Shown here: positions 39,206 to 50,532 of the stretch, piece by piece | How positions within the stretch are numbered: the first letter of the stretch is position 1 | How the letters are laid out: each line of letters starts with the position of its first letter | From: Omphalotus guepiniiformis | Taxonomy: Eukaryota; Basidiomycota; Agaricomycetes; Agaricales; Omphalotaceae | Direction: 5' to 3' | Assembly (NCBI GenBank): GCA_028554645.1 | Contig: JAQOOI010000047.1 | Location: forward strand, 124,001 to 188,000 | DNA: 64,000 nucleotides | The notes under the pieces: generated by a model | Databases searched by the model: none | What the model saw: the letters and a program-made list of their open reading frames with translations, nothing else | Told to the model about the DNA's origin: nothing | Program-made: the position numbers and the translations under genes

Positions 39206-41509
39206 AGATCAATTATGTAGTGCATCATGTATGACCACAGAGTGATTGGTTGACATATAGGTCTTTGGTTGATACCCAAAAATTAAAATTTTCTGTCTTT
39301 CTTGTGTATGCCATTTATCACTTATTGATCTGTGGCTCTGTACCTGTATGTACTGACTCCTAACAGTACACCCCCCTTCACCAGCCGGAGCCCTCGACGG
39401 CCTTGCCTATTCATGCTGAAACTTAGCACAAATGTCCCCAATTTAGGCTTTTACACATATTCTGTTATTCCATGAAATTGTGTGTAACACTTGTTGAATT
39501 AAGTTCACAACCCTGTTACAATATGCCCATATAACCGCAATTGTACTGTACTTAATCCTCGAAAGGATTTGCGTGAGCCCCTGAGCCAGGTTGTGTTTAA
39601 TTCACGGATATTTCTAGACATCGGACAGGCGCGCGCGGAAAGCTTAGATAATACAGGTCACGTGCTTTATGCGTTGACGCGCGTCCCATTTCTGTCTTTG
39701 CCCGCGTCCTCTGTTTTGTTACATCTCCTCTTTCTAGGTCTTCGAGCTGTAAAGCTTCACAGGGATACAAGGGGTCAGGGCCGTGGGATTAAGGAGCTAT
39801 TGACAGACCCGTTTGCTCTTCTCCATGTCGCCGTGTACTCTCAAAACTTTCAACATGCAGTGTATTTTGATAACAACATTCCGGCATCGTTAACTATCTG
39901 GACGACGAATGGACGATTCTCTGTGAGTAATGGCAACGAAGAGTGACGAATCATGTGGGGATGGAGTAGGACGAGGGCTTTGTGGGTGCGTGAAACGGAG
40001 ATAGAAGTTCTCAATGGTTTTGACATTTGGGTGCGTATTCCGTTTCGATATGCCTTTGTCGTTTCTGATTCTTCTCTAGGCTTATAGCGTGACTCGCATT
40101 CTCGAACGATTCCGGAATCTCGCTGTCATTTTCACAAAAAGAACACCCTTTCGACTTCTTTCAAAATTTCGTTCGTTTCCGACGTTGACAGCTATGCGAG
40201 ATTTCACAAGATGTTTTTGGAAGATGAAGGTCATGTGTGGATAGTGAGAATCCAAGTTCGTGTTTTTAATTTCCTGTGTTTTCGTCGTTTCGTTTCTGAT
40301 TTTGTTGGGATTCTAGCTTCGAACTTATGGGGCGTTCGGCAACTTCGACAACGATTATTCCGGGACGATTTCTACGGACAATGCTGGCGAATAACGATAA
40401 ATCATATGGAAGTGGAGTAGCGCGAAGCTTCGCAGATGTACGAGACGGCGACGGAAGCCCTTCACAAGAGGTAGTATAGTTTCGACGTTCAGGTGCGTGT
40501 TTTGATACGTTCCAGTTGTCCTCTGATTTTCCTTGTCTTACAGTTCTAAGCCTCAACACTTTCTAGTCTATCATCCACATATTCGGAAAGTATTCACCCA
40601 AGTCTCCCTCAAATTCCTGTTTATTCGTCCACATATTATTCAGCTGACTTGTTCTTAGTTTCTCTTCGAATTTTCGAAGTCTCGCACTTCGCAATGTGAT
40701 GAGTTAGGTGTACGTGGATAGTAGTGGGGAAAATAGGAGCATGTTTTTAATTTTCAACCTGCTTCGTTGTTCTGTGAAGGCGACATCTGACCAATTAGTC
40801 CAGGGTTTCACACAGGTGCGGCATAGACGATTGAGAGGTTGTACGGCGTGTTCGTCAAGACACTCTTCGCTCTTCATGCAGGTATGGGTGATCCCGCTTT
40901 CCGCATACGACACAACTTTATCCTCTTATCTCGGTGCAGGTTGTGAGTGTGAAATGGTTGGATTTTCGGTTTTGGGTATAAGGGGAGAACTAGGGCCCTA
41001 TGGTGCGTGCTTCCGATCATTTTCTGACTCGTTTTTGACTTCCTTGCGTCTTGCCTCCTTTCTCGAAATAACTACAACGGACTAATGATGAACAGACCGT
41101 GGAAGAGCGACGAGCAGGTGGAGCCAGTAGTTAGTTGTGGAACGTAACGGCTCGACGGAAGAGGGATCAGAATATTGCAGGGTTTTCTTATTTGGGTGTG
41201 TTCAAAACTCATATGGGGTGGCGTGCTTCCTTCTTAGCTTCTCGTTCTTCTAGAGTTTATGCGCAAGATGGGACGAGAGTGAAAGGATTTCCGAACTTCA
41301 ATGCTTTGACCCCGGATGGACGATGTGGCGAAATGGACACTATCAGCACCGCGTGAAGACGAGATGTGTGCAGCAATACCGACAATGACAATACGAAGGG
41401 CGACGATGGATGTATTCTCAACGGCGATGATACCTAGAATGGAGGAACGGTGAAAACACTTCGGGGTTTTTTCGAGCGCATGGTACGTCTGGAGCTCAAT
41501 TGCCATATC
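39206..41509. other. No recognised gene; possible ancient repeated units
   Basis: A 125-codon open frame at 39569-39946 (+) lacks an ATG. Segments around 39913-40090, 40150-40330, 40366-40555 and 40680-40780 share the same word order (GG...GTG...GTAG, then TTTTAATTTTC-like, then CGT(T/C)GTTCT or CGTTTCTGATT), suggesting old tandem duplication. No domain is recognisable. Confidence 0.4.
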
Positions 41510-41527
41510 GGAGGAGTCCCTGTAAGA
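41510..41527 (+). repeat. 18-bp direct repeat, left copy
   Basis: GGAGGAGTCCCTGTAAGA, identical to 58366-58383. Sequence just upstream (CAATTGCCAT... versus CAATGTCATC...) is also loosely alike, so it may be the preserved core of a longer diverged repeat. Confidence 0.8.
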
Positions 41528-41561
41528 TAATAATAATAGTAGCTTGAAATTCAACCCGAGC

Positions 41562-41575
41562 GTGTTATAATACTG
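41562..41575 (+). repeat. Candidate terminal inverted repeat, left copy
   Basis: GTGTTATAATACTG is the exact inverse complement of 58698-58711. It contains the TTATAAT element word and is the outermost such word on the left side. Confidence 0.5.
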
Positions 41576-41740
41576 CTGCATGTATTCCAAGCGAAGGAGA
41601 ATGATAATGTACTCTACAGCCTAGTACCTCGCATTATAATAGGGCCCTTGAATAGTATTATAATGCATTCCTCTTGCCTGTGGCACATTATAATGAGAAC
41701 CTACCCAGCAAATGATCAAATGAAGCCCCATTATAATACG
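41562..41740. repeat. Left subterminal ATTATAAT array
   Basis: TTATAAT-containing words occur near 41565, 41633, 41658, 41691 and 41731. The 8-bp word is a perfect palindrome and could be a transposase binding site. Confidence 0.7.
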
Positions 41741-41759
41741 GCCTTCCTCGTAGTACTCG

Positions 41760-42360
41760 TATACTTCCCTTCATACACACTGCCTTATAATTCCCCTTCC
41801 CTCTTACTTATTTATCATCTTGTGTAGCTCCATTCTTTACGCCTTCCCTTGCCCTTCATACAGTACACTTATAATTCCCCTTCCCCCTTGCTCATTTATT
41901 ATTTTGTATAGGTCCTTGTTTTACGCCTTCTCTTGCCCTTCATACACACTGCCTTATAATTCCCCTTCCCTCTTACTTATTTATCATTTTGTGTAGCTCC
42001 ATTCTTTACGCCTTCCCTTGCCCTTCATACAGTACACTTATAATTCCCCCTTCCCCCTTGCTCATTTATTATTTTGTATAGGGTAGTTCCATTCTTTACG
42101 CCTTCCCTTGCCCTTCTACACAGCACCCTTATGTTTCCCCTTCCCCCTTGCTCATTTATTATTTTGTATAGGTCCTTTTTTTACGCCTTCCCTTGCCCTT
42201 CTTACAAAGTACACTTATATTTCCCCTTCCCTCTTACTTATTTATCATTTTGTGTAGTTCCATTCTTTACGTACGCCTTCCCTTGCCCTTCATACACAGT
42301 ACCCTTATATTTCCCCTCCCTCTTACTCGTTTATCATTCTGTGTAGGTCCCTTTTTAAAA
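41760..42360. repeat. Minisatellite with a period of about 85 bp, about seven copies
   Basis: Each unit reads CTTATAATTCCCCTTCCC, then TTGCTCATTTATTATTTTGT-like, then TTTTACGCCTTCCCTTGCCCTT. Units start near 41784, 41868, 41954, 42039, 42127, 42215 and 42305. Outer copies keep TTATAATT while inner ones have TTATATTT or TTATGTTT. Strand asymmetry is strong (pyrimidine-rich top strand). It lies in the 3' flank of the 743-aa gene. Confidence 0.9.
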
Positions 42361-42607
42361 AAACACGCACCGGTCGAGCAATCATATTATAATCATCCTC
42401 CGCACCTCCCTGCTTATTATGAATCGACTTAGGGCCCACGTATCCTGAATTCAACACGACCCTACCCGAATACAATTCATAGTGCCAACTCTTTATCACT
42501 CGCATTTTTTGACCAAAGTCATGTCTTACGTTCGCATTTCGTACTATCTACAACAAGCTACAACACAAAACAGGAAACGTTCAAGAAAACAAACCCAACC
42601 ACCTGCA

Positions 42608-45052
42608 CTACTTCTTTGTCTTTGTACCTTTCTTTCCGCCCTTTTGTTGACCACCCTTTGCTTTTGTAGCCTTCACCGTGTTCGACTTGGCCCCTGGAAC
42701 CTCCAAACCTGCTTCCTTGGCACGAGTCGATTGCTTGCGCGCTCGTTTTGATGGAGGTTCACCGTCTGCAGCGGGCGCAGCGGGAACATCAAGATTCTCA
42801 GCTGAAGATCCTTGGGCCTTCCGCTTCCGTCCCTTCGCTGTCGTCTTCTTCGGCGCATTCTCTTTACCCAAGACAAGGTCAGTCTTTTCAGACCCATCGG
42901 CAGTATGGTCAGCCGGAGTATTCAGTTTTAGTGGCGACGTAGGAGGTGGCATGGGGGCAGATGCGGGCTGAGAGGACGTAGGCACGGCCACAGGAGCAAG
43001 AGGGATAGGCACAGACGCAGACGTGGGGGGAACAGGAGCAGCAGGGGTGGGCGCCTGCACGGAGGTAGCAGGAGCAGTAGGTGCAGCCTGAGAGATAGGC
43101 CCCGATGGCGTAGTATCGTTCAGGCCCGATCGAGTAGCTGAAACAGGGAACGTTCGACCGGGGTCAAACTGAAGGGTCGCGAGGCCGTCGTTCTGATACA
43201 AAGGGGGGTTGTCATGATATTGAGAGCCCGGAAGAGAGTTTGCGTTGGAAAAGACACCGAATGGAACCATATTGGTGTACTGAGTGGTTTGGTGGTTGTT
43301 ATTGGGGACCTGAGAGCCGTGGTTGGGGTATTGATTGACCTGCTGAATCTGAGAGGTATTCACCATGTTCATGGGGTACTGGGTGGCGTAGAACTGATTA
43401 TGGACTTGGTGAGCAACACTATTAGTCGCGACAGTCCCGAACGTCAAGTCGTTGCCTGCAACAATTGATGAGTGGGGATGAAATTGTGACAGTAGAACCA
43501 ATAAACTTACTGCCCATTCCTTGAGCCGAACCTCCCACCTGGTCTGCCCATAAAGTGAAATCCATCGCCTTCGTGTTACCCTCTTTCACCTTGTCATCAA
43601 ACTCCCATTCGAACATATTAACATCGCCCAGTTGATCTCGTGGACCTTGGTAGAAGCCTGCAGACTGCGCGTTATTTGATCCTCGAGTCACAGGTTTGGA
43701 GGTGTCAGGAGAAGGCCCAGTGGTGAGGTTGGTAGCATCTGAGGCGGGCTCGGGAATAGCGGTGTTAGGTGAAGAAGAGGAAGCGGGCTGGCTTAAAGTT
43801 TTCGGAACAGCCGGCGACGATGTTGCTGACTCAGCATCCCCTGCAACGTCAGTTTCCATGCGGCCCGCAGTGCCGTCCTCATCCTCATCATCCTCGTCGT
43901 TGGTGTCATCGTCAACAATTCGAGCCTTGCAGTCCTCTGACGCTGCAAATACGATTGTGAGTGCCCCAGGGATTGATCCTATTTTCATCGAACTCACAGA
44001 AGCATTGCTTGGCAAAGTCAGCGCACATATTGTGCATGGATTTGTAGCGTTTTGCATCGAACTCGGCCATGGTTTTAGTACTCTTGGAGTCCTCCACTGT
44101 CCCGGAAACACTGAATATATCTATTAGAAACTTAACGCCAATTATCGCACAGGATTACACACCTAGTAACGTCAATCTCTCCATTGGCTTGAGGGCCAGC
44201 CAGACAAATGACCACATTGGCACCCATCAGCATGCTCAACGCATCTGCAAGAGGCGGAACGATGCGATCGATCTTTCTCCACGCACTTCCACATAGGTAA
44301 GAACACGAGCAGCACTTTGAAATAGAGCCCACTTACTTCCTGTAGGATAATGCATCGCCAGTCCATCTTCCACGCTCATTGTAGGCCTCGACAGCCTCCC
44401 GGAACTCCCTGTTGACTTGCTCTACGAAATCTGCCTTGAAGCTCTCATCCTCATTCTGCCACTTTTGCTCAGTGAATCGGTTCATCTCCCGTATGCGTTC
44501 GCTCTCCGGCAAAGTCTTTTTGGCCTTCTCCCAGTAAAGGTCGAACTCCGCCTTGACGCGCGAGGGGTAGTGTACTTTCTGATATCGCTGGGTGATTGAT
44601 GTCTTACGCGGTTGGACTTTCGTTAACGCCGCCATGCTGCGCAAGACCGTCATCACCTCCTCCTTGTCTGATTTCTTTCCATTCCAACGGTGGCGAGCCC
44701 AGTTACCAATTCTCTGAACGATACTGTAAGTAACCTTATTTTTTAATCCTGGCGTGACCTGACGTACCCGGTGTGCTGACGCGTAGAACTCAGCACGACG
44801 CGTATCCTCAGCCTCCTGCTCGTCATCAGGAAACATGCTAACGTCTTTTGGGGTGTAGTCAGTGCTATCGTCTGGCGCTTCGTCTAGGGGCAAGTCGTAA
44901 CCCCACTTCGAAATGAAAGCCTTCGCCGCTGCTGTGTACATTGCCCCGGGATCTTCGCGATAACCGGCCTCCATACTCTCCAAGAGTTCGAGTTTTGCGC
45001 CCTTGGGCCATGGCGCCCTACCACGAGGTTTTCCGCTGCCTTTCCTTCCCAT
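42608..45052 (-). CDS. KDZ cargo gene: 743-aa protein with conserved N-terminal region and Pro/Ala/Lys-rich tail
   Basis: Five exons on the - strand: 44337-45052, 44163-44285, 43998-44110, 43511-43942 and 42608-43455. The N-terminus is basic (MGRKGSGKPRGRAPWPKG), followed by a helical region with QRIGNWARHRW and FDLYWEKAKKTLPESERIREMN. This arrangement recurs in many agaricomycete hypothetical proteins. A short folded patch (IVPPLADALSMLMGANVVICLAGPQANGEI) is followed by a motif (DSKSTKTMAEFDAKRYKSMH...CADFAKQCF). An acidic stretch, Asn/Gln-rich segments, a Pro/Ala-rich linker and a Lys-rich C-terminus (nuclear-localisation-like KKTTAKGRKRKAQ) complete it. All introns are GT..AG. Function is unknown. 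The basic ends suggest a nuclear or DNA-associated protein. Confidence 0.8.
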
Positions 45053-45615
45053 GAGATTGAGTGAAGCAAGTGATGAGAACGAAGACGGTTTTTTAATGGT
45101 GCAAGGAGCAAGCAGGTGAATATCTTTTCCTCTACCGCTTTTCAGTGACCGCCAAAATCTCAAAAAGGCAAGATATGGGCGAAATGCTTAAGCGGCAATG
45201 AAAAGGTAAGAATGTACGTCTTTCCTATTCCAAGAATGGTGGTCTCACCTCTATGAATTATGAATCAGCCTGTCATTACTCTTTTTTAAATTCTGAAAGC
45301 GTTACAGATTCACTTCGTCACCCCTCAATCCCCATGCGTACGCCGAGGTATCTGTAAAAGTAATAGACCAGCTCGTATAAGGCTAGGCCAACCGTCACCT
45401 CGCCGCCTTGAATGCCTTCTGACTTCAATGAATCAGGTATTAATTTGTTTTTCATCCTTCTGGCGGTCAACACTTTAAAAGCCCCAATGTTTGCACGTCT
45501 GCATCCAGATCACTCTGCCTTCCTTCCATGCCCACCATCGATGTACTTGTCCCTGAATTTGGTAGGTATAAACCACTTATACGCAAACTGCGCTAACTAG
45601 TTCCCTCCAGCAACA
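45053..45615. other. Divergent promoter region between two cargo genes
   Basis: Lies between the start of the - strand 743-aa gene and the + strand 159-aa gene. No further gene is present. Confidence 0.5.
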
Positions 45616-46205
45616 ATGGATATATCCCCACGCGATGCAGATCCAACTTACTACGTGGTGTTCAAAGGAAGCTGCCCCGGCATCTACGATAACCCGTAAG
45701 TATTGAACTTGGCATAAGTTTTCCGCAGTAGCTCACCCCCTGACCTCTTAGGCTCACTGTTCTGCGCCTCATTGATCGCCTTGACGGCGCTCATGTAAGT
45801 GCATTTCCGAGCTTCCATGCAGCCCAGACAGCATGGCGGAGAGCCATCAACGAGCATCAGGTTGTTGCGACGCCTTCTCAGCAGTCAATCACGTGGGTTG
45901 TCATTCGAGGCAGATGTCCTGGCATCTACCGAGGGTGGTAAGTCCGAATTTCTTCTCCCTTTTATGTCTTCCGCTGCTGATCTTACTGTAGGAATGAAGC
46001 TCATTCACAGATACATGGTCTGCCGTACGATAGCGTCTACTACCGCTTGATGTCCACTGTAGAGGCTGCTGAACGGGCGTGGATTGAAGCTCAGCGTAAT
46101 GGCGCGACATCCTCCATTCGAAGCCGAATGCCTCCCGAGGATAGAGACCTGGAATTTTGCACCACCTGCGTCGATTGGGACGAAGACAGAGAGTTCCCCG
46201 AATAG
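45616..46205 (+). CDS. KDZ cargo gene: tandem RNase-H1-N-terminal (viroplasmin-like) domain protein
   Basis: Three exons (45616-45695, 45752-45937, 45992-46205) encode 159 aa. Two copies of the same small fold can be read. The first is YYVVFKGSCPGIYDNP...FPSFHAAQTAWRRAI. The second is WVVIRGRCPGIYRGWNEAHSQIHGLPYDSVYYRLMSTVEAAERAW. Both follow the pattern of the RNase H1 N-terminal/caulimovirus-VI-like hybrid-binding domain: W/YYVV.KG..PGIY..W, then G.P...Y..., then EAAERAW. Known members bind RNA/DNA hybrids or dsRNA. No catalytic RNase H domain follows. The C-terminal tail has CTTC and is acidic. Both introns fall just after the GIY motif of a repeat, consistent with an internal duplication. 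A role in handling transposon nucleic acid is an inference. Confidence 0.78.
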
Positions 46206-46607
46206 TTAGTTTGGTATTTTTGATTGTTGCCTTGCAATACATAAAGCTTGCTTGGGACCGCTCTTCTTACCGCCTGTCACAAATCTACTTTAGGTGAGCA
46301 AGGAAAGGCAAGGAATCAGTAATAATACCCGTTGAGACCCTTAATAAATTGAAACGAATCAGTAATAAATCGAAATGAATCAGTAATAAATCGAAACGAG
46401 CTTAACGCCGCGGGGCCAAATATTGAATTCACTTCATCAGCGTCGTAAAGGACAAAATCGGCTGCATTTTGGATACAAGAAGTACAAGAAATAACTACAA
46501 TATCGTACTACATAGATCATTAACTAGAGATCAGCAGTATATTTTTGAGGGGTGTAATCAGATTCGTACACCGGGGAATGGGGAATAGCCGAGATCTGCA
46601 ATGGAAT
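46206..46607. other. Spacer with a short tandem repeat
   Basis: Contains a tandem of about three units of AATCAGTAATAAATCGAAA(T/C)G at about 46339-46399. No gene is seen. Confidence 0.6.
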
Positions 46608-47637
46608 CTATTCTCTTGCAGGCTGTTTGACTGTCGGCGTCTGCAACAGAGCACGCGGGGAAGGGGAATCTTCTTGCTTCATCCGCAGAACAGTACGTGG
46701 GGAGCGATACTCGTGCTTGATCGTAGGGGTTCGCGGAAGTTCTGCAGAGAATGACAATGGTTCCTGTTTGAATGAAGTAGAAGATCGTTTAATGGGTGTT
46801 GAACTACGGTGAGGCAATTCGGCAGACAAAGACCGGGATGGAGACAAAGATTCGGAGGGAGTGGGTGAAGCAGACTCAGAAATACTGGGTGAAGCAGGCT
46901 CGGAGACGTCGCCAGGAGACGAACAACGAGATACGTGGCGGTCTGTTGGAGTACCCAGAGGTGAAACAGAGGGCTGGCGGATGTGTGGATAGGGAAAGCC
47001 TGGAACATAGGCTTGCGGGCGGGGAGCACGAGGGTCCCACCAGTACTTCTTTCTAGTAGTACGCTGAGAGTTGCTTGGGATGTCGTTTGGTGCTGAAGCT
47101 TCTGTGTTGTTGGCTGGGACGTTCGGAAGAAATGCGGGCATAGGAGAGGGCGGACGACTCCCAACAGGAGTGGAAGGGGGGGTACGAGGGTCTATACTTC
47201 GACAGAATTTCTTGAAGCCATCTAGTGTCCATATTTTCCAGTCGTAGAACCTGATAATGCTCTGCAAGTGAAAGATCGTTGAACTCGATGCGCGTCAGGT
47301 TAAAACTTATAGTACTTACAAGAATGAGGGCACGTTTGAAGCACCGTCGTTTAGAGTAGCTCCAGAAGCCCCAATATTTTGGCAGCCATCTCTTGAACCA
47401 CTTGACCAGAAGGCTATCCATGTAGTGCCAGAACTTGACATCTTGAACGTCCTGGTCGTCGTCAAGTATACATTCGTAAACGAACGAACGATCGATGAGG
47501 AACTTCCGCTGGACGTCTGTGAAATTGCTGGCCTGCTTGAATAATCTCCCTCGTACTGTCTTACTAAGTGGTGGGGACCTAGGCCTGAAGAGAGTGTCAG
47601 CAACATGTCTCTGGTGAGCAGACACTAGTACTTACAT
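46608..47637 (-). CDS. KDZ cargo gene: 306-aa basic N-terminal/Ser-Pro-rich C-terminal protein
   Basis: Three exons: 47636-47637, 47320-47584 and 46608-47261. I propose that the start codon is split by an intron: AT, then GTAAGT...TCTTCAG, then G, giving MPRSPPLSKTVRGRL. No ATG precedes the conserved-looking region otherwise. The first 115 residues look folded (FTDVQRKFLIDRSFVYECIL; FWHYMDSLLVKWFKRWLPKYWGFWSYSKRRCFKRAL; IIRFYDWKIWTLDGFKKFC), being rich in Trp, Phe, Arg and Lys. The remaining 190 residues are Ser/Pro-rich with repeated phospho-site-like SPSxS segments. Family unknown. It is transcribed in the same direction as the four following - strand cargo genes. Confidence 0.65.
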
Positions 47638-47848
47638 TTTTTTTCGCGCGAGGGGAGGAGGTGCGAACAAATGATCAGTACCAAGGACTTTTAAGTGTAG
47701 GTTAACGGTCCGAGGCACATGCCGAGCGGTTTCTCAATTTGATCGGCTTGCAGACTGGACTCCCACTCAGACGCTCAAGTGATAAATAGTTGATTTGCCT
47801 GTAGCAGATTCGTGCAGTACAATACATAGCCGGTGACCAAAGAAACAG

Positions 47849-48813
47849 CTATAGTCGTCGAAGACAGAATTGTTTGCGCTGGTACAATCCTTCAATAAGC
47901 CGATCCAGATGAAGGTCCTCAGGCGTCTCCTCTGCTACGCGCCTAACGTCAAATCCTAGCCCTGTATCCTCCGTCCCTGAGTCATCCCCAAAGTCTGCGG
48001 TAGTACTCACTGCATCCAGGTCAACATTTTCAGTGTTTTCTTGAGAGTCAATGCCTCCATTGGTACACCCCGTCCCATCCCCAAAATCGCTTGTCCTCGC
48101 TGCCTCCACGTCGACAGTGTCTTCAAATCCTTCGTATACTTGCTGAGGAATGGGCACAGAAGCGCTGGTGATCGGCAGGGGATTGCATCCGTGATAGCGG
48201 AACTCGTATGCAGCCAACCTGAAGAGGCAACGGCGTATCTGCTGAATCAACATAGTCAGGGACCAGGAAATCATTTCCCATATTCTGCTCAGCTCACCTC
48301 TTTCCGTAGATAAACAAGTCGGCGGTTAATAGCAGCCTCTCCAGTATCATAGACGACATCGTCGGCGGGCCAGGCTTTCACGAACAGACGATAGATACGA
48401 TTGATACCCTCTACAACGTCGTTGTTTCCCATGCACTCATAGAAGTGGCTGAATAAATGTTGTTCCAGCCATTGAATATGATTGGAATCCAGCCACTTCA
48501 ACGAAACCGTGCTGAGGATCCTTGTTTCCTATTGGGGGTCAGACGCAGTAGAAGCCCAGGCAGCCGCAGAACAAACCGCGTCGTCCCAATTCCGGCGTGT
48601 GTTTTGAAGCTATGTGAGCCAATTAGATTATTCGCCCCACCTAATCACCAAACCCACTTACTTTCTTAGATTTTTGAGCTCGTTTTGCTAATATACTCGC
48701 GCGTTTTTTTTTGAGGCGCAAGCTATGCCTCAGCTGAATTGTGGTTTGAGATCGTGAGCCGACGTGAGTGTGGAGTTACCTACGGAAGCCAACCCCGGTG
48801 CTTTTCCACCCAT
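47849..48813 (-). pseudogene. KDZ cargo gene: unknown protein with frameshift and possible stop
   Basis: Exons are read as 48780-48813, 48662-48728, 48298-48609 and 47849-48238. The N-terminus would be basic (MGGKAPGLASVG..., then KKKRASILAKRAQKSKK). This requires one more A in the A9 run at about 48703-48711, otherwise the frame stops. In the third exon an in-frame TAG (48529-48531) follows DAVCSAAAWASTASDPQ; alternatively that stretch is a 48-nt intron starting GTTTGT. The middle is well-formed (WLDSNHIQWLEQHLFSHFYECMGNNDVVEGINRIYRLF). The C-terminal third is acidic with two related DFGDG/DFGDD segments. Function unknown. It is probably a decaying or mis-read member of the cargo set. Confidence 0.55.
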
Positions 48814-49011
48814 GTTGCAGCAGGCAAACAGATAGACAAGTAGACGGGTAAGTAGTCAAGAGAAAGTGGCGGAGAGACAGAGAAACGTTAGTTGAAATGT
48901 ACGACATTGTTTTTATGTAATGAGGCTGGTTATCCCTAGAAGGAAAGCAGGCCTCCTCAGCAGTCCAGTAAAACTAACTGTTTTATTAATTGAACGGGTG
49001 CAGGGTGTGAG

Positions 49012-50091
49012 CTACTGTTGGTATTGCAGTTTACCCCTCTGGTACTGGGCCATGAGTTCCTCTACACCACCAACCAGGATGTGGCACGACATATCGCCCA
49101 CATCCGAGAGAGCTTGTCTGACTCGATAGATGGATTCCTGTACATGATGGTGCGCCTGACCACAGCCTTGTGTATTAAGGATTCCATTGCAGCATTCGTA
49201 GAGTCGGGATTGTACGGTTTCAAGAACGCCACACACTGCCTCAATGATATCGTCGGGAAAGCTGTTTCTCCTGTCCTCCAAGTACTTCTGGTAGAGAACT
49301 TCCATGTAACCTCGGTGAGATTCGGTGTCTTCAAACAAATAGGTCAATGTGCGACCGTAGAGGCGAGCTTTCTTAGGCCAGTTGATCAACTTGCGAGAGG
49401 TTCTGGAATATGCTAAGCAAATGAATCGGAAAAGCACGAGTGAGCAACGCACTGGAGCATCGGCCTCTCTACTGCCTCTTTAACCTTCCCAAGGCGTGCC
49501 CATGTACGGTCGTGAGGACGAGCTTGTTCTTTCTGACGATCCAATTGAGAGTACACTGGGATAAATGTCGCCAATCTGACTGATTTCTGAGCAAACAACA
49601 AATCGGAGGACGGGAGGGACAACAGACCTCATTTGGGTGTCTTGTTGGTTTTCTATCGGGCATCCATGTTGAGGTTTGGGTGGAACCTTGGGCTTGGAAT
49701 GACTAGAACCGGTATCAGGAGGGATAGTAGCTGGGCTGGGCGGTCTTTAGCAATTACACCAATAACCATGGAAGTTGACGCACCTCGTTTGAACTGCTGT
49801 TGGGGCTGTTGTTGAAGCGTCTCTGGGCTGAGTACGATGTCTACGGGGCCGCTCATGAAGCACTTGGCGAGGCCTACAGAAATTCACGGTTAGATAGAGA
49901 TACAAGGAAGGCAAATTACACATGAGTGCACCTGGTTCGTTTGAGTCGAATCTCCTCTTTGTTTCTGGTTGAAATTAGTTTTGAAACGCATAAAATGAGT
50001 GAGAGACATGCCTCTGATAGTATCTTGCACTCTTCTGACGGTTTGCAAGCTTCCGTTCAGCGGCAGTGTGGTAGAGTCGAGGTCGTGGCAT
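49012..50091 (-). CDS. KDZ cargo gene: 273-aa protein with RPRLYHT-type N-terminus
   Basis: Five exons: 50012-50091, 49932-49964, 49784-49873, 49485-49702 and 49012-49412. The first intron uses a GC donor (GCATGT...CAACCAG); the others are GT..AG. The N-terminus MPRPRLYHTAAERKLANRQK followed by SARYYQRNKEEIRLKR is a basic helix seen repeatedly in agaricomycete hypothetical proteins. It looks like a short nucleic-acid-binding or nuclear-targeting element. A Pro/Gln/Ser-rich middle follows, then a helical Cys/His-containing C-terminal region (RLYECCNGILNTQGCGQAHHHVQESIYRVRQAL). No enzyme motif is visible. The frame is intact throughout. Function unknown. Confidence 0.72.
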
Positions 50092-50532
50092 GAGAGTTGC
50101 AGTATGAAACTCGAGTTGGACTCCCAAACTACTTGGTCCCTGTCTTACTTTTTCATTTCTCTGTGGGTACGCGCAAGAGTGAGTAGAATAGTGGATTATG
50201 CTGTTCCGAAAACTATGGTCAACATTTTGAAAGAGTCCGGTACCAGCACTGAGTGATACAAGGAAAACATATGTGCCGGAATTGTTTTCCGAGAACCGGA
50301 CTAAGGCGCGACTAAGGCGCTTGATTAGACGCTGGCTCAATATTGGGCAGAAAGTGCTTATCTCAAGTGTTCTCTCGGAGATCTATGTGGTAGTATTCTT
50401 GTGGTGAATTCTTCGCATTGTTAGAGATATTTTTCAGACGACTAGTGATATTTCATCTTGTTACTATCAATAATACAAACATATCACGATAATCGACGGC
50501 AATAATACAAACACGATAATCGACGGCCTGCT
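50092..50532. other. Spacer between the TET/JBP gene and the 273-aa cargo gene
   Basis: Holds a direct repeat, AATAATACAAACA(tat)CACGATAATCGACGGC, twice at 50469-50527. It probably contains the promoter of the 273-aa gene. No other gene is seen. Confidence 0.6.

Larger units (their letters stand above)
30428..39370. mobile_element. Probable degenerate gypsy-type element with convergent accessory genes (CGCG-rich)
   Basis: The block groups a - strand gypsy-type integrase (36392-38239), two + strand multi-exon genes (31946-34255, 34733-36171) and a distinctive composition: CGCG occurs about once per 75 bp in 33.2-36.3 kb, in exons, introns and spacers. The composition ends around 38 kb. To the right are a hairpin-repeat array and a bZIP-site-like cluster that would lie 5' of the pol gene. 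Gag, protease and reverse transcriptase are not found. No clear LTR pair was found by eye. Boundaries are estimates. Confidence 0.5.

Noticed and set aside
43422..44127. Separate + strand gene at 43696-44127
   Set aside because: Antisense shadow of the acidic Asp/Glu-rich exon of the 743-aa cargo gene.
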